Positions 27,775 to 36,551 of a stretch of DNA of 64,000 bases are shown in pieces. Origin of the DNA: Paraglaciecola sp. MB-3u-78 (lineage in GTDB: Bacteria > Pseudomonadota > Gammaproteobacteria > Enterobacterales > Alteromonadaceae); contig NZ_PJCF01000004.1 of assembly GCF_002835935.1 (NCBI RefSeq), positions 744,001-808,000 on the forward strand, written 5' to 3'. A model generated the notes under the pieces. The model was given only the letters and a program-made list of their open reading frames with translations. It was not told where the DNA came from and did not search any database. A program made the translations under genes and the position numbers. Every line of letters begins with the position of its first letter. Position 1 is the stretch's first letter.

Positions 27775-27963
27775 ATGAATATTAATCAAGGCTTGAGATT
27801 GGTCGCTGGGATCATGATTTTAGTGTCGTTGGCATTGACATACTTTGTGCATGCTAACTGGGTATATTTTACAATGTTTATTGCGGCAAATCTTATTCAG
27901 TCAGCGTTTACAAACTGGTGTCCTATGATGACAATTATGAAAAAGTTGGGTGTGCAGGATTAG
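27775..27963 (+). CDS. DUF2892 small membrane protein (YgaP C-terminal-like)
   Basis: A 62-residue protein with two membrane helices: GLRLVAGIMILVSLALTYFV and FTMFIAANLIQSAFTNW, followed by CPMMTIMKKLG. This is the DUF2892 pattern that forms the membrane part of E. coli YgaP, where it is fused to a rhodanese. The true start is the ATG at 27775, after GAGGTG; an upstream in-frame ATG at 27763 overlaps that ribosome site. It is divergent from the ArsR-RND-rhodanese operon. It may act with the separate rhodanese of that operon as a split YgaP. Confidence 0.78.
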   Translation: MNINQGLRLVAGIMILVSLALTYFVHANWVYFTMFIAANLIQSAFTNWCPMMTIMKKLGVQD

Positions 27964-28152
27964 TCTCTTTTGGGGAAAAAATATGGGGTCACCTCTTAGC
28001 TGTAATCCCCTATTTTATTGCTCTGACTTAGGTTTAGACCTGAGTGACATACGCAGCAAAGTATTATCCTAGTGTATGTGTAGCGCAAAATGCAAAGCCT
28101 CGCTAACAATTTTTGCCACTTAGGTATTGGAGGTTAGATCTCAGGTGTTAAT

Positions 28153-28578
28153 TTAAATAAGCCTGACAGCCAATACATCCTGCTTTGCACCATGTAACAC
28201 CGAATTGGCTGTTGAACCCAACAATAGTTTAATCCCACTACGACCATGTGTTCCGATTACAATAAGATCTGCATTTATCTCATTTGCTAATGTGTGAATT
28301 TCCTCAGCTGCATTACCAATGGGTAAGTAAAGTTGTTTATTTGGGATGTTATTGGTTTGTCCAATTTCATCTAGGCGAGTTTTTGCTTGTTTATGTATAT
28401 CGGCAACGTAGTCACCTCCTACGGCACTAATATAGGGTTGAAAATAAGTGGTAGGCAAAGTCACAAAGACGATACTCAGATGACTTGCGTTTTTGGCAAC
28501 CAATAAAGCTCTTTTGAGTACTTGATCATATTCAGAATAAATATCAATAGCCACTAAAATACGTTGATACGTTTTCAT
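28153..28578 (-). CDS. Universal stress protein (UspA family)
   Basis: A 141-residue single Usp domain. The N-terminus YQRILVAIDIYSEYDQVLKR and the C-terminal ATP-binding pattern VIGTHGRSGIKLLLGSTAN (G-x2-G-x9-G-S) mark the ATP-binding subclass. I chose ATG 28578 because GGAGAAG precedes it; a longer frame up to 28638 lacks a ribosome site. Usp proteins are common members of oxygen-limitation regulons (Anr in Pseudomonas, DosR in mycobacteria). A TTGAC-N4-ATCAA box lies upstream, next to a perfect 28-bp palindrome. Confidence 0.88.
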   Translation of the reverse strand: MKTYQRILVAIDIYSEYDQVLKRALLVAKNASHLSIVFVTLPTTYFQPYISAVGGDYVADIHKQAKTRLDEIGQTNNIPNKQLYLPIGNAAEEIHTLANEINADLIVIGTHGRSGIKLLLGSTANSVLHGAKQDVLAVRLI

Positions 28579-28689
28579 GTTTCTTCTCCAAATAGGTGAT
28601 GTATGATGACGTTTAATTCCTTTAAAAATTACATACAAAATTGAGTTAGGTTACTTGAGTCATTGCGTTACGCGTAAATAATTGCCTAA

Positions 28690-28717
28690 TTTAAATAACC
28701 TTATAAGGTTATTTAAA
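28690..28717. repeat. Perfect 28-bp palindrome upstream of usp
   Basis: The left arm TTTAAATAACCTTA (28690-28703) is the exact reverse complement of the right arm (28704-28717), with no spacer. It lies between the end of the Crp/Fnr gene and usp. It could be a regulator operator at the usp promoter, or the hairpin of a terminator for the Crp/Fnr gene. The predicted usp start site (about 28703) falls inside it. Confidence 0.6.
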
Positions 28718-28737
28718 CAAAAAATACATGTTGTATA

Positions 28738-28751
28738 TTGACTGATATCAA
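28738..28751 (-). promoter_or_regulatory. Fnr/FixK box, usp promoter
   Basis: TTGACTGATATCAA fits TTGA(T/C)-N4-ATCAA. It is 77 bp downstream of the Crp/Fnr gene's end and upstream of usp on the same strand. A TTAAAT at 28711-28716 (minus strand) is a possible -10, leaving a long leader before the usp ATG. Confidence 0.6.
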
Positions 28752-28815
28752 TCTTATTGGTCATTTTCCATCTTAAGGAAATACTGAATAATCAAATGGT
28801 GTTTTCAGTATTAAA

Positions 28816-29580
28816 TCAATTCATTGCGTACTTTGCTTGTATGGGATTTGAAAGACTAGTATTGGGTTTAGTACAGATATCTATTGCAACACTTCTGTTT
28901 AACGCAGCAAAGTCCAAAATAGACAGATATCGAAGCTGAACTTCAATAATGTTTCTTTGTTGAAAGCTAGCAAATATGCGACTCACTGTTTCTATTGCCA
29001 TACCTAAATAATTGGCGATATCAGTTCTTGTCATGCTTAACATAAATTCACTGCCTGACAGGCCTCTTTCAGAAAAACACACAGATAAATCAAGCAAAAA
29101 CATGGCTAGTTTTTGTTCGCTTGAATAGGTGCCCAAACACATCATCATCGCGCTGTTGCAAGCTAAGGTGTGACTCATCGCTTGCAATAAACCATCACGA
29201 AAAACACTGCTTGTTGTTATCAAACTATGTATCTCTGATTCTTTTATTAAACACACACTGCTAGTTTCAAGAAAACGCACGGTTTGCTTATGCTTATGTC
29301 CATGAAAACCATCAATACCTACCATATCCCCAGGATAATAAAACTTAGTGATATGTTCTTCACCATCTCTGGAGGTATTAAATGATTTAGCCGAACCTGA
29401 ACGCAACACATAGATACCTTCGAAATGGTCCCCTACTGAGAAAAGACTATCTCTACGATGAAAAACACGATGTGAATTACGTTTTTGTGCGTTATTAGAA
29501 GGGTTAGTATTTACTATACAAATGTCTATTTGTGATGCGGCGTTGTAATAGTCATTTTGTGCTTGGTATGAAGTCTTCAT
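28816..29580 (-). CDS. Crp/Fnr-family regulator, FixK-like (no N-terminal Fe-S cysteine cluster)
   Basis: A 254-residue transcription activator. The beta-roll contains FSVGDHFEGIYVLRSGSAKS and ITKFYYPGDMVGIDGF. The helix-turn-helix contains MTRTDIANYLGMAIETVSRI, whose E-x-x-S-R matches FNR and FixK and predicts TTGAT-N4-ATCAA recognition. E. coli FNR needs three clustered N-terminal Cys plus one internal Cys for its [4Fe-4S]. Here the N-terminus has only one Cys (about residue 21), though the internal Cys (SSVCLI) is kept. It therefore should not sense O2 by itself in the FNR way and is better seen as FixK/Dnr-like, switched by the adjacent FixLJ. ATG 29580 follows AGAGGT. Confidence 0.82.
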   Translation of the reverse strand: MKTSYQAQNDYYNAASQIDICIVNTNPSNNAQKRNSHRVFHRRDSLFSVGDHFEGIYVLRSGSAKSFNTSRDGEEHITKFYYPGDMVGIDGFHGHKHKQTVRFLETSSVCLIKESEIHSLITTSSVFRDGLLQAMSHTLACNSAMMMCLGTYSSEQKLAMFLLDLSVCFSERGLSGSEFMLSMTRTDIANYLGMAIETVSRIFASFQQRNIIEVQLRYLSILDFAALNRSVAIDICTKPNTSLSNPIQAKYAMN

Positions 29581-29751
29581 CTCGGTATTACCTCTAAAAT
29601 TAAGGAATATCAACTGACATAAAGCTTAATTGTCTAGCTGCCACTTTTACTCTTGGGTTAAATCATATACCGTTAATAACAACTCACAATATCCGGAATA
29701 ACTCGTAAATTACTTCGGAAACTACTTATATATTATATAGGATACTTGTTA

Positions 29752-30945
29752 ATGCCTGAACCTGATAAGTCAATCTTGAACGAAATATTGGCTAATAAGG
29801 CCAGTAGTCAAGGGACGATTAAAGATGCTAACCAAAGGTTGATTGCGTTACTTGACGCCGCAGTTGACGCTTTAGTTATTATTGATGGAAAAGGAAATGT
29901 TGAGCTTTTTAATAGTGCTGCTCAGAAGATGTTTGGGTATACCAAGCAAGAAGTTTTTGGTAAAAATATAAAAATGTTAATGCCAGCTCCATTTAGTATT
30001 GAGCATGATAAATATTTATCATCTTATTTGGCCTCTGGTGAAGCAAAAATAATTGGTAGAGGCAGGAAAGTGAAAGGTAAAAAATCTAATGGCGAAGAAT
30101 TTCCTATATTTTTGAGTGTTGGAGAAGTAAAAGATACAAGCCATATTCAGTTTGTCGGTATTATTCGAGATATCTCTGAACAAGAACGTGACAGAATTGA
30201 GGCTCGTCAAAGTAGAGAGCGTTTATCCCATGCTTCCAGGTTAAGTTCTATGGGAGAGTTAGCAGCAGGCATTGCCCATGAAATGAACCAACCTCTTTCA
30301 GCCATATCGAGTTATGCCCAAGCGTCCAAACGACTTTTGAAATCTGCCACCCAAGATAACCAAATAAAGGTGGTCGCTGCGTTAGATAAAATTTGTGACC
30401 AAGCCATTCGTGCCAGCGAGGTAATCAATCGACTTAGAACCTTTGTCAAAAAACGTGTAGCACAGAGAGAAACGGTTGATCTTAATGGGCTGATACTTGA
30501 AACGGTCAATTTAGCAAAGGTAGACACTCGTATCCTGGACCACGAGGTAATACTAGAATTATGCCACGATAATAAGCCGAAACTGTTAGCTGACCCAGTG
30601 CAAATACAGCAGGTATTACTTAACTTAATCCGCAACGGTATTGATGCTATGGAACATATAAAAGGCGCACCACTGCGTATCCAAAGCCAATGGTTATCGC
30701 AATCAATGATAGAGGTGTCTGTCATTGATTGCGGTCTCGGAATTGATAAGAACACCAGCAGTGGCATGTTCACCCCGTTTTTCACCACCAAAGAGACCGG
30801 CATGGGGATGGGATTAACAGTGAGTCAAACTATCATTCATGCCCATGGAGGAAGAATATACTTTGACCCTGGGCAGACTTCAGGGTGTATCTTTTCTTTT
30901 TGTTTGCCAGCCACTTTGATCCTCCAAGAAGGTAATGAGAAATAA
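29752..30945 (+). CDS. fixL: FixL-type haem-PAS sensor histidine kinase
   Basis: A soluble 397-residue kinase without membrane helices. The PAS domain (about residues 28-145) contains FGYTKQEVFGKNIKMLMPAP and IGRGRKVKGKKSNGEEFPIF, closely following rhizobial FixL. His85 in IEHDKYL aligns with the proximal haem ligand, and Arg105 in GRGRKV with the distal Arg that contacts O2. Both assignments were made by eye. The kinase part has GELAAGIAHEMNQPLSAIS (phospho-His176) and the G box GMGMGLTVSQTI. O2 binding should turn the kinase off. The ATG is at 29752 after AGGA; fixJ overlaps by 11 bp. The Crp/Fnr gene is divergent. Confidence 0.86.
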   Translation: MPEPDKSILNEILANKASSQGTIKDANQRLIALLDAAVDALVIIDGKGNVELFNSAAQKMFGYTKQEVFGKNIKMLMPAPFSIEHDKYLSSYLASGEAKIIGRGRKVKGKKSNGEEFPIFLSVGEVKDTSHIQFVGIIRDISEQERDRIEARQSRERLSHASRLSSMGELAAGIAHEMNQPLSAISSYAQASKRLLKSATQDNQIKVVAALDKICDQAIRASEVINRLRTFVKKRVAQRETVDLNGLILETVNLAKVDTRILDHEVILELCHDNKPKLLADPVQIQQVLLNLIRNGIDAMEHIKGAPLRIQSQWLSQSMIEVSVIDCGLGIDKNTSSGMFTPFFTTKETGMGMGLTVSQTIIHAHGGRIYFDPGQTSGCIFSFCLPATLILQEGNEK

Positions 30946-31597
30946 TATGCAAAATAATAAAACTGAACATATGTCTTCATCACCTATGGTACATGTGGTA
31001 GACGATGATGAAGCGGTGTTGGATTCCGTTGGCATGTTACTCGACAGTATTGGACTGATAAACACTTGTTATAAAGATGCCCAAGAATTTTTAGACGCAT
31101 ATAGTGAAACAGAGTTCGATAAACACAATGGGTGTATTTTACTGGATATCCGAATGCCGTTTATTAGTGGCATAGAGTGTCAACATAGGCTTGAACAAAT
31201 GGGCTGTCGTATGCCGATTATTTTTGTAACCGAGCATGGGGATGTGCCTACAGCGGTAGAAGCAATGAAAAATGGCGCTGCTGAGTTTATTCAAAAACCT
31301 TTTAGGGAGCAGCTACTAATAGATGCGATTCAAAAAGCACTGCAAACAAATATGAAAAATCAAAAACGTCTAGAAATAGTGAATCAGACTCAAGGCAAAC
31401 TAGCATCCCTTACCAACCGAGAGAATCAAATCCTGAATGCCATAGTAACAGGCAAAGCCAATAAGGTGATTGCTATTGAACTACACCTTAGTCAAAGAAC
31501 AATAGAAATCCATCGTGCTCATGTTATGGATAAAATGGGGGTTAATTCTCTTGCCGAACTAGTTAAAGTGGTGATTGATGCCTCCCCTACTGACTAA
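30935..31597 (+). CDS. fixJ: FixJ-type response regulator
   Basis: A 220-residue regulator. The receiver (about residues 17-135) has the acidic pocket VVDDDEAV, phosphoacceptor Asp71 in CILLDIRMPFISG and the Lys in EFIQKPF. The C-terminal LuxR/NarL helix-turn-helix shows LTNRENQILNAIVTGKANK and LSQRTIEIHRAHVMDKMGV. The usual GHGDVP loop is TEHGDVP here. Overlap with fixL marks them as a cognate pair. In rhizobia FixJ-P activates fixK. The divergent Crp/Fnr gene is the obvious target here, although I could not define a FixJ site in the gap. Confidence 0.88.
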   Translation: MRNNMQNNKTEHMSSSPMVHVVDDDEAVLDSVGMLLDSIGLINTCYKDAQEFLDAYSETEFDKHNGCILLDIRMPFISGIECQHRLEQMGCRMPIIFVTEHGDVPTAVEAMKNGAAEFIQKPFREQLLIDAIQKALQTNMKNQKRLEIVNQTQGKLASLTNRENQILNAIVTGKANKVIAIELHLSQRTIEIHRAHVMDKMGVNSLAELVKVVIDASPTD

Positions 31598-31724
31598 TTA
31601 GAGCCTAATCTAGGTATAAATGCTTATTGCTGTATGCCACATTGGCATTGATAATAACCACTATAAATAATGCGTTTCGAAAATATATCTATCAGTGGTA
31701 ATTAGTTTATTTATGGTGTCCAAA

Positions 31725-32114
31725 ATGAAAGCTCTTGAAAAACCAATTGTGTACATAGTTGATAGTGATCATCAATTACTGTGTTCACTTTCGAAATTAT
31801 TAGAGCAACAAGATGTGATAGTAGAGGTGTTTACTTCTGCAGAAGATTTTTTTAATACAAAATTAAGAAGTAGAGCTGCTTGCCTAATCGTTGAAGTCAA
31901 TTTACCCAATATGGACGGCATCGAGTTACTCGAACAGATTAATAACTTAGGCGTTAGATTACCCACAATAGTTTTATCATCAGGCAGCGATGTTTCTAAG
32001 GCTGTTCGCGCAATGCAAGCTGAGGCCATTGATTTCATTGAAAAGCCGTTTATAGAAAACACGCTGATTAAAAAAGTTATGGGTGTAATAAATCAGACTC
32101 AAATAATTTTTTAA
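31725..32114 (+). CDS. Stand-alone receiver with Glu in place of the phosphoacceptor Asp
   Basis: A 129-residue FixJ-like receiver without output domain. The fold is complete: IVYIVDSDHQLLCSL, then SAACLIVEVNLPNMDG-type strand (AACLIVEVNLPNMDG), TIVLSSGSDVSKAVRAM and DFIEKPF. Position 57, normally the phosphorylated Asp, is Glu, and one of the acidic pocket residues is Ser. Asp-to-Glu often mimics phosphorylation in receivers. It may be a locked-on decoy or anti-partner of FixL/FixJ, or a FixJ duplicate that lost its DNA-binding domain. ATG 31725 is used; a GTG at 31695 and an ATG at 31713 are also in frame. Confidence 0.72.
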   Translation: MKALEKPIVYIVDSDHQLLCSLSKLLEQQDVIVEVFTSAEDFFNTKLRSRAACLIVEVNLPNMDGIELLEQINNLGVRLPTIVLSSGSDVSKAVRAMQAEAIDFIEKPFIENTLIKKVMGVINQTQIIF

Positions 32115-32497
32115 ATAACCTGAACTCGGATTAAGACGTGCCGCGTCCCTAGAAGTGATTTCAATAAAAACAATATGTTAGATGGTGGCAATTGGTTTGC
32201 AAAGACATTGAACGCATCCAGTGCTGCTAATATTGCGTTTATCGAGGCGAGCTTGTGAGGGAATAGCCCACTATTCCCACTATTGTGAGCAAGTTCAACG
32301 AAGATAGGCGCGATAATAGTGGTACTGGCAAGACCTTTTAACGTCGTCTGTGTTTTTGTAAACGTTGTGATTGACGAATCCGTGCTCAAACACTGCAATC
32401 TTTTCACCATAATGTTCAGATTAAAAGTGGCTAACGGGTTTCTCTTTATAGCTCCCACCACATACTGATAGTCTGTATTTAAACGAAGGAACAAAGA
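32115..32497. other. Unexplained 383-bp segment before cbpA
   Basis: A 127-codon minus-strand frame (32111-32494) spans nearly the whole gap, but its translation has no recognisable domain and runs into the receiver stop. On the plus strand the matching frame is broken by stops. The sharp start CTGAACTCGGATTAAG near the left edge is reminiscent of an insertion-sequence end, but no matching inverted end was found on the right. It may be a mobile-element remnant. The cbpA promoter should lie in its right part. Confidence 0.25.
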
Positions 32498-33475
32498 ATG
32501 GAATTTAAAGATTATTATAAAATTTTGGACGTGAAAGAAAATGCTGACCTAAAAGAAATCAAAAAAGCATACCGAAAACTCGCCCTGAAGTTTCATCCCG
32601 ATATGAATCCTGACGCGGGTGCAGAAGAAAAATTCAAACAGGTAGCAGAAGCCTATGAAGTGTTAAAAGATGACAATAAACGAGCTGAATACGATGAAAT
32701 GAAACGTTATGGTTCAAGTTCAGAGCAAGGCTTTAAAGCACCTCCGGGTTGGCAAAATTCAGCAGAAAATAGAGGAAGTAGCGCTGGTTCTTCAGCTGAT
32801 TTCTCTGACTTTTTTAATTCAGTTTTTGGTGGTGGGCAAGATAGTTTTAGACAGGCAGGGCAACAACAGCCTAATCAATACAAAGGTCAAGATCTTGAAA
32901 TGGAAGTACCCATTTTTTTGGAAGAATCAGTGTCTGGACTCACAAAGAACGTAGTGTTTTTGGTGCCAGTTTTTGATGGTAGGCAAACAAAACAGGTTAA
33001 AAAATCACTAAAAGTAAAAATACCTGCGGGTATTGCAGATGGCGAACGGATTAGAGTGAAAGGCCAAGGGGCCGCCGGCCATGGAGCCCCCGGCCATGGA
33101 GATGACAGCACAAAAAACCAGTTAAACGGAGATCTATTTCTACATATTCGTTTAGTGCCTCACCCATTATTTGACGTGCAAGGTATAAATCTACTGTTAA
33201 CCGTTCCTCTTACTCCATGGGAAGCCGCACTTGGAACAAAACTTGAGGTGCCTACACTTAATGGAAAGATAAACCTAAACATTCCTGCTAACAGTCGTAC
33301 AGGTAAAAAATTACGGATAAAAGGCAAAGGACTTAAAAACAAAGCGGCACAAGGGGATTTGTTGGTTATTATTAAAATCGATATACCCCCAACAACCAGC
33401 GACGAAACCAAAAGGTTATGGGAACAATTAGCTGAAATTGAGCAATATAATCCACGCCAAGATTGGAGCAATTAA
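32498..33475 (+). CDS. cbpA: DnaJ-like co-chaperone CbpA
   Basis: A 325-residue type II/III J-protein. The J domain (residues 1-70) has the HPD triad in [15 protein letters not shown] Gly/Phe-rich linker with [13 protein letters not shown] follows, then two beta-sandwich substrate-binding domains ([19 protein letters not shown]). No zinc-finger is present, as expected for CbpA. The linker between the two halves of the first sandwich has a 15-bp tandem duplication coding GHGAPGHG. It stimulates DnaK. The modulator gene cbpM follows after 2 bp. E. coli cbpA is a stationary-phase and low-phosphate gene; no FixK box was seen here. Confidence 0.92.
   Translation: MEFKDYYKILDVKENADLKEIKKAYRKLALKFHPDMNPDAGAEEKFKQVAEAYEVLKDDNKRAEYDEMKRYGSSSEQGFKAPPGWQNSAENRGSSAGSSADFSDFFNSVFGGGQDSFRQAGQQQPNQYKGQDLEMEVPIFLEESVSGLTKNVVFLVPVFDGRQTKQVKKSLKVKIPAGIADGERIRVKGQGAAGHGAPGHGDDSTKNQLNGDLFLHIRLVPHPLFDVQGINLLLTVPLTPWEAALGTKLEVPTLNGKINLNIPANSRTGKKLRIKGKGLKNKAAQGDLLVIIKIDIPPTTSDETKRLWEQLAEIEQYNPRQDWSN
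33075..33101 (+). repeat. 15-bp tandem duplication inside cbpA
   Basis: Two copies of CCGGCCATGGAG (33075-33086 and 33090-33101) recur with a 15-bp period, giving a repeated Gly-His-Gly in the protein. The local GC content is much higher than in the rest of the gene. Confidence 0.7.
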
Positions 33476-33477
33476 GC

Positions 33478-33777
33478 ATGACTAAAATCATATTACATAT
33501 TCACGTAGATGAATTATGCCTCAGTGCTGACATAAGCCAAGAAGCGGTTGTTGAGGTTGTTGAATACGGCATCGTTACGCCCCTCGAAGGTGATGATTTT
33601 TCCGAATGGGTGTTCGATTTAGAAAGTGCCCACTGGTTAAAAAAGGCCATCAAACTGAGTCAACAATTACAAATTGACTGGGTAGCAACGGCTATGGTGA
33701 TAGAATTAATGAGAACCAAACAACAATTAGAAAATGAAAATATCCATTTAAAATCTAGGCTAAGCCGTTTACTTTAG
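33478..33777 (+). CDS. cbpM: CbpA modulator CbpM
   Basis: A 99-residue MerR-like helical protein that binds the J domain of CbpA and inhibits its action with DnaK. The pattern VVEVVEYGIVTPLEGDDFSEWVFD-type region (seen as VEYGIVTPLEGDD and EWVFDLESAHWLKKAI) and the C-terminal coiled coil QQLENENIHLKSRLSRLL are those of CbpM. ATG 33478 follows GGAG and lies 2 bp after the cbpA stop; a longer frame into cbpA has no ribosome site. A good rho-independent terminator follows at 33817-33848. Confidence 0.88.
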   Translation: MTKIILHIHVDELCLSADISQEAVVEVVEYGIVTPLEGDDFSEWVFDLESAHWLKKAIKLSQQLQIDWVATAMVIELMRTKQQLENENIHLKSRLSRLL

Positions 33778-33816
33778 CTGCTTGAATAGACTGCTGTAAT
33801 AAGTTATTTTGCTCTC

Positions 33817-33848
33817 AAAAAGTAGCGCCCAAAAGGACGCTACTTTTT
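33817..33848 (+). terminator. Rho-independent terminator after cbpM
   Basis: An 11-bp stem (AAAAAGTAGCG / CGCTACTTTTT) with a 10-base loop ends in a run of T, 40 bp after the cbpM stop. Confidence 0.85.
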
Positions 33849-33888
33849 TTGAATGTTGGGCAATCCATTAACACTAGAATGAGCCTGG

Positions 33889-34047
33889 TCAAATAAAAGC
33901 TATCCTGATAATACTGATGTAAGTCTGGAGTATGCCTTGTGGTAGCAGTGATAGAAATGTCATCATGGCAAGTCCAATGTTGAGGGACCAGAATGAAATT
34001 TTCAGGAGTTTTTCATTCCAAAAAGCCGGATTAGTCAGGCCGCGCAT
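33889..34047 (-). pseudogene. C-terminal fragment of a nitric oxide reductase (NorB-like) large subunit
   Basis: The minus-strand frame reads MRGLTNPAFWNEKLLKISFW followed by SLNIGLAMMTFLSLLPQGIL and QTY, then drifts to a stop. The WN-x-x-LLK-x-SFW-x-LNIGLA-x-M pattern matches a C-terminal helix of haem-copper family NO reductases as I recall it. Only about 45 recognisable residues of a protein of some 450-750 survive, so the rest has been deleted. A perfect FixK/Fnr box lies 87 bp upstream of this fragment and may once have driven the complete gene divergently from the N-ATPase operon. Confidence 0.55.
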
Positions 34048-34133
34048 ACTAACAACTGAGTCAATACTTACCGCAACAGCCCGAAATCTTGAAAAATCCG
34101 TTGTACCACAACAGTTACCTGTGTTTCAAAATG

Positions 34134-34147
34134 TTGATCTACATCAA
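34134..34147. promoter_or_regulatory. Perfect FixK/Fnr box between the NOR remnant and atpD
   Basis: TTGATCTACATCAA is an exact match to TTGAT-N4-ATCAA. It lies 147 bp before the atpD ATG and faces the NOR remnant on the other side. It may be a leftover of the nor promoter or a distal site for the N-ATPase operon. Confidence 0.7.
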
Positions 34148-34225
34148 CTATAAGACCCACCAAAGATAAACCAGCATAGCCACACCACCTCAAAACCTGA
34201 ATTTTAAATGATATGGATAGTTATC

Positions 34226-34239
34226 TTGATCAAGGTCAA
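34226..34239 (+). promoter_or_regulatory. FixK/Fnr box, N-ATPase operon promoter
   Basis: TTGATCAAGGTCAA has the FixK-type GTCAA half. AATACT at 34264-34269 can act as -10, placing the start near 34275 and the box centre at about -42, a class II arrangement. The atpD ATG is 55 bp downstream. Confidence 0.7.
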
Positions 34240-34290
34240 ATACCAACACTTCCAATTCTGCAAAATACTGCTTCATATATAGTGAGCTAA

Positions 34291-35742
<1,452 letters not shown>

Positions 35743-36138
35743 ATGAACTTAGATATATTGCTTCCAAATAAAGTTTTTGCCAAGCATAAAAATGTATTGC
35801 GGGTAATAGTGGAAACTTTAGAGGGTTCATACGGGATCTTGCCTAACAGACGTGACTGCACAGCTGCTTTGGCACCAGGAATACTCACCTACGAAATCGA
35901 ATCTGGAAAAGAAATATATATCGCTATCGATCAAGGAATAGTGGTCAAAAAAGGCAATGATGTTTTAGTTTCTGTTCGACAAGCCATTCAAGGTATTGGT
36001 CTTAGCCAGCTTAGAGAAGCGATAAAGGCAGAGTTTTTAACGCTGGATGAGAAACAACAAGAAATACGTTTTGCCATGGATAAATTAGAAAGTAGTTTTT
36101 TACAGCGTTTAACTGAATTTTCAACAGGCGCAAGATGA
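35743..36138 (+). CDS. atpC: N-ATPase epsilon subunit
   Basis: A 131-residue central-stalk subunit. The N-terminal beta-sandwich is recognisable by the pattern LDILLPNKVF and EGSYGILPNRRDCTAAL. The helical C-terminus (about residues 90-131) is present but differs from the inhibitory hairpin of E. coli epsilon. It starts immediately after atpD and overlaps atpQ by 4 bp (ATGA), so the genes are tightly coupled. Having epsilon second rather than last is characteristic of N-ATPase operons. Confidence 0.88.
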   Translation: MNLDILLPNKVFAKHKNVLRVIVETLEGSYGILPNRRDCTAALAPGILTYEIESGKEIYIAIDQGIVVKKGNDVLVSVRQAIQGIGLSQLREAIKAEFLTLDEKQQEIRFAMDKLESSFLQRLTEFSTGAR

Positions 36139-36551
36139 GTATGAAGCCTAACAACCCCGAAACTGATGTGAAAACAACAGAAAATCGGAAATTAGTATTA
36201 GCTGAGAAAATTGACAATAAGGCGAAACGAAAACTTAAGGCACAACGACATTCTGGTACCAGCGCTTGGTTTGGATTAGGCATGATGGGGTTAATTGGAT
36301 GGTCGATTGCTTTACCAACAATATTAGGCGCCACCCTAGGCATATGGCTAGATAAACATTACAAAATTGAGCATTCGTGGACCTTATCACTGATTGTTGC
36401 CGGCCTGACATTAGGCTGTTTCACCGCATGGAATTGGCTGAGTAAAGAAGATCAAGCCATGCGTGAGGAAAATGAAGAAGACAATCAGCAACGAATAGAA
36501 CAAAAACAAGAACAAAAACAAGAACAAAAAAGAGAGCAACATAATGATTAA
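36135..36551 (+). CDS. atpQ: N-ATPase AtpQ (AtpI-like) membrane protein
   Basis: A 138-residue protein with two membrane helices: WFGLGMMGLIGWSIALPTIL and TLSLIVAGLTLGCFTAWNWL. Between them is GATLGIWLDKHY, a conserved AtpI-like loop. It corresponds to the AtpI-like gene of N-ATPase operons, thought to help assemble the c-ring or move Mg2+/Ca2+. The C-terminal tail is a run of Gln-Lys-Glu repeats (EQKQEQKQEQKREQ) coded by a 12-bp DNA repeat. It overlaps atpR by 8 bp. Confidence 0.83.
   Translation: MSMKPNNPETDVKTTENRKLVLAEKIDNKAKRKLKAQRHSGTSAWFGLGMMGLIGWSIALPTILGATLGIWLDKHYKIEHSWTLSLIVAGLTLGCFTAWNWLSKEDQAMREENEEDNQQRIEQKQEQKQEQKREQHND

Noticed and set aside
28757-28939. 60-codon plus-strand frame at the end of the regulator gene
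   Set aside because: It is antisense to the C-terminus of the Crp/Fnr protein and has no independent features.
32111-32494. 127-codon minus-strand frame as a real gene
   Set aside because: It ends inside the receiver gene's stop, has no domain, and may be a shadow of degenerate mobile DNA; kept only as an unexplained region.
33932-34153. 73-codon plus-strand frame before atpD
   Set aside because: The opposite strand shows a recognisable NOR fragment over 33889-34047, and the frame also runs over a FixK box; its translation has no protein-like features.
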